A stretch of DNA of 64,000 nt from Gorsachius magnificus (Eukaryota > Chordata > Aves > Pelecaniformes > Ardeidae). Position 1 is the stretch's first letter, and each line of letters begins with the position of its first letter. Location of the stretch: assembly GCA_034008185.1 (NCBI GenBank), contig CM067081.1:85146765-85210764 (forward strand), given 5' to 3'. Shown piece by piece: positions 24,149 through 36,100 of the stretch. The translations under genes and the position numbers were made by a program. The notes under the pieces are model-generated. The model was given only the letters and a program-made list of their open reading frames with translations. It searched no databases and was not told the DNA's origin.

Positions 24149-27100
24149 GGTGCTAGTTAGAGGGCTTTGTTTCTTTTTCTTAGGTAATGAGAGTATAATC
24201 AGGAGCCCCCTCCTTACAAGCTTGTCAAAGCCTACTAATAAGAGAGGATCAGCTATGAGCGTGATAAATGAAGATTGAAATCCTCTGCTCTTAGGACCTA
24301 CGTCCAGGAAGGCTGAACTGCCTTGCGTGCTGTTTTTCTGCTGCTAGCCAAAGCTTTTTAGTTTTCATCCTCTTTTAAATATTCTTGCTGTGTTACTGAA
24401 TCAGAAATTGCAAACATGCAAAAAATGCAGAAAAAGCATTTTACGTAAAAACGCATAAAATAGCAAATGCTTGAACAAGCTTGAAAAAAGTCACTTGAAT
24501 GTCACTGCCATGTCACATATGACTGTCTCGCATCTGACTGTATGTCACTACTTCAATGCAGAAGTTGAGACTGAAGATTCTTGAGCACATCCTTGAACTC
24601 AGACCTTTCTGCTGCGCTTGTCCTGTGTAGCCTGGAGGGCTCTGTAACCTCGAGGGTCTCTTGTCTTCAGGTGTGCCTGGCCACAGGGGCTATGATTGGA
24701 GTCTGTTACAGTTCTCATCTCTCTGGAGTCTGGCTTTCTAGCCTAAGCTGTGCAGACTCTTAGCTGCTGACTCTTAACTGACTTTCAGGTGCCAGGTCTG
24801 CCTGCTGCAAGCAACGATTCACTGTCACAGGGCTCTGAGTTGGCACTGCTGGGGCAGGGATATTTTTTGCCTGGTAGCTGCTATCTTATTTGATCTTTAA
24901 AAAAAAAAAAAAGAAAAACCTAAACTGTCAGCTCGTGCAGTTTTAATGCAAGTAAAATATGCACTGCATAATATGGAAAGTAAAAGTATAAAACCTTAAG
25001 ATCCTGGTTCAAAGCTTTCCCGTTTATTTCAGGGTTGTTGGGTTAGGTCTGATATGGGGAGGCTATGGAATTCGAAACTCTACCAAGCCAAAAAATTCAG
25101 CATTAGCAGAGATTTTTGTGTCACATGTAGATTTTGAAGCAGTTATAGTTTTCACTCCTGTATTTATTAAAGTTTACATCAGAAACATGGGATCAGCATT
25201 GCCAAATGTCTGTCCCGCTAAAGAGCTGTTTTCTAACAGCAGCCTGTTTGGCAAAAAAGTGATCCGTTTCCCATTAGTGGGAGTTATTTCTATTCTACTT
25301 GAATGTGGTTTTGCTCTTGCCTGTCATGCGTAATGTGTTACAGTAAGTGTAACATCTCACATTGTCAGTGCTGATTTTGAACAAAGCTTCTTGGTCTTGC
25401 AGAAAAGCTGGTTAACTACAACAGCCAAAAAATACTGGACGCTATTCAGAAAAATCAAATTTCTTAGCAAATGCACTGCATTGGGATTAATGGGTTGTGG
25501 AATGGGCTAGAAAGATGTACTGAGGCATATATTTGACCAATATCAATCACTTCAGAGCCATACAGTTTTCCTGGATTTTTGTGGAATTTGTGACTGTTTG
25601 CTATGAAAAAAATATTCTGATAGTTAGAATAGTAAAATTACAAAATGTGTTCTTGCAAGAGGCAGGTTGAAGCTGTACCTGTGTAGGCACTACCCTCGTA
25701 GTTGGGAAAGGCAACAGAAACTGTAAGGGGGAAATTTTTTTTTTTTACTTGGGTTTATTCAAACCAGTTGCTGCAGTTGTCCTGTTGACAGTTAAAGTTC
25801 CGTAAGAAGGCCTGAAGCTGTGATGTACAAGGCCTTAAAAAATACTAGCCCTGTAAGATTGACCCGTGCCTTTCCCCAGACATGTAGGTCCCTCTGTTGC
25901 CAAATAAATCCATTTTGTTGTAAGGGGGAACTTTAGTCATTATGGCAAAGAATTTCCACCATGAACCTGAGCTCTGGCCAGTGTATTTTTAGGTACTATT
26001 CACTGTAGTCGTTTCAAATGAATTTCTGAAATAAAGTATTTTCTGCTTTTTTTCCTCCACTGTTCTTCCATAGGTCTTATTCTAGCACATCAATAGAAGA
26101 TGCTATGAAAAAGGGAGAAGAGCCCCCTACTCCTCCTCCGAGGCCACAGAAATCACATTCCAGAGCTTCCTCTTTGGATCTGAACAAAATATTTCAACAA
26201 AACGCACAAGGTAAAAAGTTTGCTTTCTGTCCCCCTTTTGAGACCATTTAGATTAGCTGCATACTTGGCAGCTTGATCTTTGCACAAATGCTTGATGATA
26301 TGTGCATATGCTCGCCTTTGCTATCGACAGCAATACGCTACAGAACAGAAGTTGCACTTTCTTGCATTACATCGCCACTGAGGGGAAAAAAATCACTGTT
26401 GCTGTAATTAAGGTGATTATAATGTTTTCTGGCACGATAATGGAAAGCGTAGCATATGGTAGTCTGTCATCACTGACTGTTTATAACTAGTCTGGCTGTT
26501 TAGACAATTCTCACCAGTAACTACAATATATTTGATTTTTATTACTATTTATTTTTTGTAGTTCAGAAGCAGGAAGAAAACCCTTAATGCTTAAAATGGG
26601 AGAAAGTGGAATTCCTCGTGTGCAGACATTTTTTGATGTTAAAGTCTTCCATATGCGTGGGGGCAATCAGAAACCATTCTTTGAGTGAAAAGAAAGGGTA
26701 ATTCCTTGTGACATGGGTGTGTGTTGAGGGGAGAGAAGGAAAATGTAGAATCGTAGCTGGAGTGAACTGAAAGAAAACGTCCCTCCAGCACGTCAGCGTT
26801 TGAGCGTTTCCTTTGCCGTGCTCGGGGCGCGGTGGGAAGAGGAGCTGGCTGTTCCGGGCAGCCGGCACCCAGCATTGCTGTGCTTCAGCAGCGTCCTTGA
26901 ACCAGAACAGAGCTTTATGTGGTGCACACCAATCATCTGACTCAAGGACTAGGTTAAACACGGTCATGTTTATGCTTCAGAAGAAAGCCAAGGTTTGACT
27001 GTGTCAAGGAATGTTTTAGCTGGGCTCTAATGTGGTTGTTGGAGTAGAAAGGAAAAGTGTTTCACCTCTTGCTATATGGAACTTCTATTTTGTGCAAACA

Positions 27101-30100
27101 CCAAGACAGAATTCTAGAGTCCTGCTATGTGTGCTGAACCCTGAAACTCAATAGGAATCGACACTTTATTTTTTTTTTTTCTGCCTTACACAGCGAAGCA
27201 ATCCCTGATCTTTGACTGTGATTCTTGTTCAGGGATCTATTACCTCCAATTCCATTTAATTATACATCAAAATAACAGCCCGAACAGAGCCAAGGACACG
27301 TTTTCTAAGGCAGCAAATCCTCTCAGAGTCCAGATTAAAAGTATAACTGGAAGGAAATAAATTTGGATTTAAGTTTCTCTTGGAACACAAACGAAAGGAG
27401 AATGTAAATTCTCAGAGAAGTCTTTCTGTGAATGAAAAGTAACATCTTGCTTTTGAAGTTGATCGTTTTGAAAGTCACCATTACTTTTGAAGTAAAGTAA
27501 CAATTTATTCTGGGCAGCTTAACAAACCGACAGTGTTACAGTGATTGCAGGAAAGGATAACTTGTCCTATCAATACTTTTTGGAGGATTTCCTCACTGGA
27601 AATGGGGCAATTGAGTAAGGATAGGCAGTTGATTGCTTGCAAAAAAAAGAAAGTGCTTTGGTCACCCTAAAACTGTTCATCATATTCAGTTCAAACTTAT
27701 GGCTGCTTATAGTTGGAACAAAAATTGGCTCTAGGTTGACAAAACCTGAAGCGTAGTGTGCTACCAAATTGCAGAAATGTGGAAGGTCTCCCAGAGGTTC
27801 AGCTTCCTCCTGTGTCTGCGGGCTGTTGGCCTGTCACTTTTTGCTCTCTTGGATGTCCCCTGATGGCTATGCTAAATATTTATGGTGGTTCTCTTCCTCT
27901 GATGGAGCTGTTCTATTTTGTGTCAAAAGTGTAAGTACTCACTGGGAAGGAATAAAAAGGAATTTGTAGCCTTGAAGGATTCAAGGAGGAACTTGTTTAA
28001 CAATTTGTAGCCCACCTCAAAGAAGGGTTCCAGTTTAAATAAATCTGCATTATCAGAAGGAGAGGATTAAATCAACCCATCCCAGCAGACCCAAGTACCA
28101 TGGTGCATTTACCTTGCTCTGAAGTAAAATGTCTGCATTGAAAGTTGTATTTTCAGTTCTTTGTTGAAGAAGAAACATGCGCATGCTCTTCCCTATCATT
28201 AAGCCTTGAATATTTGTTATTCTACAACATCCTATTGATAATGTGACTTTATGCAGCTGCTTTCTTTTCTTCTACTTCTCTTCTTCTGATCACTTTTTTT
28301 TGTGCTTTTCCCTACTGATCTTGCTTCTCAGGAGAAATTCCAGTCTCGCCATTTTTGGATACCTTTTTCATCTACAGACAGCTCTTCCTCAGGGGGTGGT
28401 CATTGTTTCGGAGCCAAACTCTTCACCGAGGTGCACTTTGGACTTTTTAAAAAGGCAGTTGGTAGGAAGGCAGAAGGATTGAGCACTGCCGCCTTAAACC
28501 GAAGAGCCTCACTGAAAAGAAAGTGTCTGTGTGTGTTTGTGTGAAGTAAATTGCACACAGTTGTATAATAACAAGCTGTATTCTTGTTTCTGCTGACAGC
28601 AGAAAAAATGAAGTTAGAATAGTTTCCATCTGCCATCAGAAGATATGGTTATGGATTTACAGTATAGATGACAGAGCAGCAATGTACTATTTAGGTTTCT
28701 TGGCTATTGGGATAATACAGCCTGGCATAAATATCAAACCTGATGTGTTTTTATCCACAGGTCAGTTGATTACTTTCTGTCCTATTGTGCTCTCGACTGA
28801 ATCTTTGCTTTATTTTTTCTCACTGCTTGCCTGCCTTCCTAGGGTTTCAAAAATAGTCTCATTGTCACAGCTGAACTACAAAAATTAGCTGGAATGACCC
28901 TCCCTTCTAGCACCACCGTATTGCCTAGTGTCGGTACAGAAAACCAGACTGTAAAATCAACCATTTTAACAGTTAATTTTAATAGTTTTCAGGGTATACC
29001 CATCTTGATTAGAATAATCCCATTTCGGTGCATTAGTTTTTGTCCTACTAATTATTGTTCTGAAATAATTCTAATTTGGGGAGTTTGGTGGATATTCTGC
29101 TCCCACATCTTCAAAGGAGGGCTCAGTAGTATTGAGTTTTATTTCCAGTTCCTTGTTGGTCATGTTGATCTACAGGTATCACTTCCTTAATTGCAAAGCC
29201 ATCAGTGGTTTGGAGCCTTTTTTTATTTATTTCATTTTTAAAGGGCAGAAAAAAAAAAAGTCTCTTTTCTTCAAGTAAATTCAGCCAAAGACTGTGGCAG
29301 ATCCTTGTTGCGGGCACTATATTTTGGGGGGAGTGTTTCTGTTTGTTTTTCATTTTCTGTTGCTGTATCATGTTTGCCCCCATCTTACGCTGCCCCTCTC
29401 CTGGCAAGTATACACAGAGAACATTGATCTGTGATGGCTGGGATGTCCAGCAACGCATTAGCCACAGAAACTGTGCTTTGAAATTGTTGAATTGGGACAT
29501 AACTGCACTTAAAGGAGGCGCCTCCATTTGTACTCCATAGCTGCACTCTCCTGGGAAATTGTGCCTAGTGTTACCCAGGAAAAACAAAAATAACCAAGAG
29601 AACTTACTGAAAGGCCTCACCTTCTGAAATGTCCATATGTGAATTTCTGTTAAGAGACAGAAATCTCTTCTGTCCTTTTTTTTTTTTTTTTAATCATGTA
29701 GTCTTTATGTTAACATCTGAGAAATTCAGTACTGCTAGAATCTTGTTGTATTTTTTTTTTTGAATATATAATCTCTGGCATTTGGCCTGTGTACATACTG
29801 AGAAAATACTTGGCTAGGTTTTACACGTTCCTGGAAAGACAACAGCAGGTTTTAAGTTGAAACAAAAATGTCAGTTTAAATGCATACATGACCTGATTTA
29901 CATCTTCATTTCTTCTCTAGCCCACTGTCTAGTCAGATACAAGCCAAGAGCTCCCAGAGTAAGACCTGGGAGCCTGTGGCCAGCAAAGCTTTTCGGCACT
30001 GTTCACAAAAGCTGTTTGCAGAATTAGTTGCTCTCGGGGGCTCCTCGTGCTCCCTTCTCTCTGTCCTGCGATCTGGGTGCGGGAGCAGGTATTGAGGGGG

Positions 30101-33100
30101 CCAAAATTGCCACAGCTCGGAGCCCGGCAGTCCTGCAGCAAGGGCCCCAGCCACTTTTTACCCTCAACAGCAGCAGTAAGCTAGGGTCTGCCTCGGGGTA
30201 ACTCTGGGACTGGGGTAAGTCCCAGCTTAAGTATTAAAACCCCAAAATGCATCCGTTGTCTTCTGGCATTTTGCTCGGTTACATTTTCTGCCCGTGACAA
30301 CTACTGAAGAATTTACTTCTGGGCCATTATAGACGGTGACAGCAGTCTGGGTCTTGTTAGATTGATACAGATGCCTCTGGAATATTTCCCATTTAGTTTC
30401 ATTTCTGAATTGCATAAGTTCTTTTAATTAACAGTTCTGTTCAACAGAGGATACTTGTTTGGAAAAGAGGATTTGCTTTGATGAAACACCAAAATTGTCA
30501 TAAACAGTGTAGTTTCATGTTGATATGGAAGCAGACTGAGTATCTCTGTGTAATTCATCAGACCAGGCATATAGCTACTTACAAATGAATTTTTGACTGA
30601 AGGTTTTCAGCGCTCATTTGCTTTTCAAACTCACCTCCTGCTGCGGCTGTCCCTGCGGTGAAGAACGCGTGGAATGCAGGCACCATTTCTTACCACAGCT
30701 TGTAAGCAAACACTCACTGTAGCCCGGATTCCCTCCTTCAGGGGTGCTGGTTTCAGCCAGCAACGCAGGGCTGGTATTTTGGGGGGTTTTCTGCCTTTTA
30801 AAATGTGAGGCGTTAAGTACCACGCTTGGTACGGGGGAAACACAACTGGCATTTTACTGTAAGTGCAGTGCGCTCTGTTGCGGATGATGCTTTCCTAACT
30901 ACAGTCAGATCTGTAACCTCTACTTATCCCTGCTGGGCTAGTGATGGGATGGCTGCCAAACAAGAAAACGTCCCCTCTGCTCTAAATGTAACGTTCGCAG
31001 AAAAGGAACACGGGAGCAGGTTTATTGGTGTGCATCAGCATTCCCCTGAGGGATGTAAACGTGTCCCCACATAGCTTCTGTATTCCTTCATATACACGTT
31101 TCCCATGCAGTTGGAAGCGGTGCTGTCATCGTAAGACTCGGTCAGTACAAGCTTCTTTCTGCACCCTTTCATTTTCCTTGGTGCTAGAGGAAGACTGGTG
31201 TTCAGCATCACGTGTTACCCTCTTTTTCGTGCCTTTGAAGAATGCTCTTCGTTACTTCCTTTACTTCGTCAAGCCCTCATTACTTCATTCTGTTAGCACT
31301 GCCTTCCCTTGAACGTACAGGCTTGGTGGGTTTTATTTGCCGAGTGTGGAGATTTCTGAATAGTAAGTGTGTGTTCAGATGTCTTCGGTTTTTCGTATTT
31401 GCCCAACCACAGCTAAATTGTGTGTATTTCTGAATGTTTCCGGTCCACCTATCAAAGAAAACAGTTCTGTAATTGTGTAGGAAAGAGGATTTGGAGAATT
31501 AAAATTATTGTTGCTCTGTTATCATACACATCTTGATACAAACAGGTCCAAATAGTTACCCTAATACTGTTTCCAGCTGTTTTCAGCAATCTGTTTTCAG
31601 CTACATCGTATTTTTAGCTTAGTGAGCCAAATGCAGGTGACTTTCCCTTTGGGGCACATGGAAATGGCTACTAAAAAACACTAGATAAGTGTGCTTACTG
31701 CATTATCTTCTGTATTCTCTTATGCTTAATTGTATTTGCTAGGAAACATCTGTATCTATTGAGGTTAGCTGTCTGCAAGTCTTAGTTACTATGGGCAAGC
31801 TTTTAAGGGGTTATGCCGGGGGGTCATGTTGTTTGCGTTACCATAAATACAGATTTCTCAACTAACTTTCTGGTTCAAAGCCAAAGTGACAAGGGGAACC
31901 TAGAATAGTAATGTCCTTTTTTATGCTGAATTTAGATGACCGTGAATTTAATTAAGTAATTAATTTTCAGGACCCCTTCTGCTTATTGGTCTTGCATTGG
32001 TGTCTCGATGTAGCAAAATCCAGCTACTTTCTTGGGTAATAAGGCTGGATTTTACTCACGCTGTAGTACTATACTGTCTTGCATGTTACTGTGGTGTGTT
32101 TATTAATCAGACCAAAACATTAAATTAGAAAGATGACAATTCTGAAAGGCCTTTATTTAATGGCAAATACCATCAGCAAAATATGCCATTTCACTGAATA
32201 TCATTTGCATGGTATACAAGAGCTCTAATGTTGCCAGCTTCATTGAGCTAAGAGTGCAGAGTCAAGTTAAGATCTTTGGCTGTAAGGATTGTAACAACAA
32301 TTGCAATTTAAATTAAAAGTGTCCTTTAGACATAAACCATAGAGAACACAAAATCGAGCTGCTGTTCATGCTCTTCTCCAGCACTGTATCACTGCAATGA
32401 AAATACTGTGAAATGCTTTCTTAATATAAATGTTGCAAAACCATTATTTTTTGAAGCAGAGAATAGATTTTTTTTCTTTTGGGACTCAGCTCCTGATCTG
32501 TTACTGGAGCTGCTGTTTTCTTCTAAACCTGTTTCCCTGCAGAATATATGTGATTACTGAACTGAGCTTATTCTGAATAAAATATGAATGTCTTCCCTCT
32601 GGTTTGAATGGAAGAGTTTTACGCCTCTCAGCCTTTTAGAATTTTTTATGAAGGATTTATGTGTTTGCAACGATGTAACTTCTTTGCTGAACTGGACAAG
32701 GACGTAATTAAGGTTGAATAGGAGAAAACAGTGGGGACATAAATGGATGAATGGTTATTACATGATAGGAATCTGATGGGGTAACTTACTTCTGTGGTTT
32801 TAAGTTTTTAAATTTTTATGTCTGTCTCTAAGGACTGAGTCCAGAGAGTACTTCTGTGCAAACTGGGGTAAATCTTACCAGCCTTTCAAGTGTAACTGTT
32901 TCTTGACCATTTGTGTGAGTAGAACTTCTTTTAAACTGTATTTTCGCATTTTTCTAATCTTAGCTCTTGTCTTTCTGGGATCGAGGAATGGTTTACAGCC
33001 TGTTTTCATTCTGCTGCAGGTTGTTAGAAAGGAAATTTTAATCCAAAACCTCTTTTCTGCTGAAAATTGTTAAGGTTGAGATGTTCTCGACTGCCCCTAC

Positions 33101-36100
33101 GAGCCCCACTGACCTAATTTCATGATCCCATGTGGGTTGCTCTGTTCCATGAAAAAATGTTGGTCCCTGTAGAACAGCTTTACAGGTTAAACAAGAGAGG
33201 ATCTTCTATGTCTCATGTGGAGCAGGGGGGACCTTTTGGGGGAGACCCTGGAGATGCAGATGCCCTCAAGAAGTGTCTGAGCCACAAGTGGGAGTGGAGG
33301 AGCGGGGGTTGGTAGCTCATTGCTCCTCCTGGCACCCCCATGCCTGTGCCGAGTTGATTTGTGTTGGAAATGGGTACATGGAAATGGGCACGTGGGGCAA
33401 GGGCTGGAGCCTCCAGCGCTCCCACCAGGATCTCCAGAGGTGAGAAGCTCTGGCAACGTGGATCTGTGGGAGGTAGGTGGAGGGACTGTGCCTCCCTGTG
33501 GGTGGAGAATGAAGCAAAATGCGAGGTGGGAGGGAAGAAAATAATGAATAGTTCCATTTTTGGGGGTGGGGGGGGTGGGGGGAGAAAAAGTCTCCGAATA
33601 GAAACACACAGAAAAGGAAGGGGTAGAGAAAACAATACCTAGAAAATGAAATGGTTTAGGGAAAACGAGGGACAGGAAGTTAAAAATACAGATGTTGTGG
33701 ATATGTAAGACAAAACAGAAAACAGGTGTTTAAAAAAAAAATGTTTTACAGCTTTTACATAGAACATGCTGAATTTCATGGATAGCGTGTTGTAAAAAGA
33801 CATCATAAACCCCACCTTTAATAGTGTCTTGCTTGCTTGATTTGAAAGTGACCCATCAATTATTTAAGTACACCAGTGTCCTAAATGAAGTCACACCTGC
33901 AAGTTCATGGTGCAGAAGCATTAATTGCTTGAGGTCTGGCTATACCTCTTCCTAAACACTTGGAAAGTGCTTGGATAATTTTCTGTGCAGTTGAGGTACG
34001 ACTGATGTTCTGTATGATGAGCGCATGGAACACACATGTAACGAGAGTCTGTCTCTGACATCAGGTGTGCGTGTCACTCGCTGTGACGCGTGAAGCTTTG
34101 CTGCTGGGCGGGTTCCCAAAACTAACTGTGACAAGAGGGGTTATTCTGGCGCCGGCGATGCTTTCTACGGTCTTTCTACAAACCTGAAAACAAAATTAAT
34201 ATCAGGAGTCTATAAAATCTTTTTTCACACTGCTGTTACCTTCTGAGGAGACATTAGTAGGAACTATTGAAACAAATCCCTGGGCAAACAGATATTTCAC
34301 AATCACCTTACTAGAATCCTTCGTTACACTTACATTCCTGGCTACAGCTCTATTTTTTTTTTTTTTTTCCCTTGTTGCAACTTTCCGCACACGTAGTGGT
34401 GAGAATTAATAAATCAGATCTCTTGAAAAACAGTTATTTCACAATCACCTTGCTAACGCTGTTGTCAGGAATGTAAATAAATGAAGGAGTGCAGAGAACG
34501 GTACTATGGGATATCCAAGTACCAATTTCAGGGAACAAGAAGGGAGGTTTTGTAAGACGGATGTAAACAGAAACGAGCTTAGACACAGAACTGTTCTGCG
34601 GTCTGCCTTTGGCAAGAGAAGCAGGAAAAGTGTATCGAAAAACTCTCTAAAATAACATCAGAGTGGAAGGGTGAAAATGCCGGCTTCCCAAACTACCTGA
34701 GGAACCGAAGCCTTAGGTGGCTTGGGGAACTGAAGAATAATTCATTCTGTTGGCTTATCTTTTGCAGATCCTTTGCTTTCTGATAAAATGAATTGGTTGG
34801 TCTTTTGTTAAACCTGATCTGGGAGCTAAGCCCTCTGAAGCAGTGTAAACCGATGTAAATCTGCCATGCAACCAGCCTCTCCCTTGATCCAACGGTGCTG
34901 TAGCTTCCACTTGATAAATACCAAAGACATCAGCTGGACTCTACCGAGGAACGCTATCAGAGTTTTCTCCCAATTTAAGTCTCTGGATGGTCCCCACCCA
35001 ACTGCAGAAGGGGTGGTAGCGGTAGTGGTGGGAAAGCAGAACAGCAAGAACCTGGATTTAGGCTGTCTGGATCCAGGTCAGCCTTTAGGATTTAGGCAGA
35101 GTGGCATGGCCAGATAGGATGGCATGGCCTGTTCTCAGAGTGTAGCATTACAACCTGGTGTTTGTTTTAAAATATTAATCTAGCTTCAGATTGGAAAACC
35201 TGGGGTTTTTTTATCTAATATGGTGTCCTGTTAGTGCTATCAGGCCTTTGTAATTGCCAAAATAGGGGAGAAAAATCGGTCCTGGAAGCTTTCCATGCAG
35301 ACAATCCGCCTTAAAGTGTAAACATGCTAAGTGGAGAGCTGTGATTTTTTAACTGAAAGCCTTATCGCTATCTTTGTGGGAGTAACTACTGCTACTGAAA
35401 TGAAAATGCTATCATTTACAGGAATACATGTGATATGGATACTGGATATACTTAAATCTCTCTTACCAGTACCTGTATGGCCTTTCCACAGTGCTGTCCC
35501 TGAGATTTGCTGTACATTGCTCACCCTGGCATGAATGCCACTGAGCTGCTCGGTAAAGAGGGGACCCGTGTGAGGCTCATCCTGCTCCCTCCAGCTCCCT
35601 CTGCTTTTGCGCAGGGTGTGAAGATTTGTTTTCGAAGAGTGATGGCATGCAGCTCATCCCAGCTCTGGGGTGTGCGCCTGGGAATAGGAGGACATTTGTC
35701 TCTTTGCTGCTTGGTCCCAGGGCACTTGCTTTCATTCTGGAAAGAGAGCTCCCCCTGTATTTGGGTTTGCTTTCAGAGCGACCATAGCGGTGCCATCTCC
35801 AACAGCAAGAGCCAGTCTGTACGGGGTGGTCTCCCAGGAAGGCAGGCATTCTGGAATAGCCAAATATTACAGGTCACCTGCTAATACACATAAAAACGTA
35901 TGATTATCTGTTTAATACTGCACTCTTTTAGGGTAGTGAGACTAGAGAAGGCTGAAGCATGCAGCATCTATCGTTAAATTTTTTTTCATTGCCCCGTGGG
36001 GGGAAAAAAAAGGGGGTTTTTTTTATAAGTTGTTGAGTCCTCAAAAGTCGACTAGCTTTTGTCTAGCAATTGTGCCCACATAAGCATGATTTCCTTCTAA

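Larger units (their letters stand above)
23461..26073 (+). other. REPS2: REPS2 intron (2613 bp)
   Basis: It holds T-runs at 23547-23564 and 24121-24148, and a GC-richer stretch near 23690-23770. No gene or mobile element recognised. Confidence 0.8.

Noticed and set aside
29123..29620. 165-codon open frame on the minus strand
   Set aside because: Low-complexity and Phe/Lys-rich parts, no family resemblance, no splice or promoter context; lies in a REPS2 intron.
33187..33642. Several overlapping open frames on both strands
   Set aside because: They follow from the G-rich/purine-skewed stretch (Pro- or Gly-rich translations) and show no homology.
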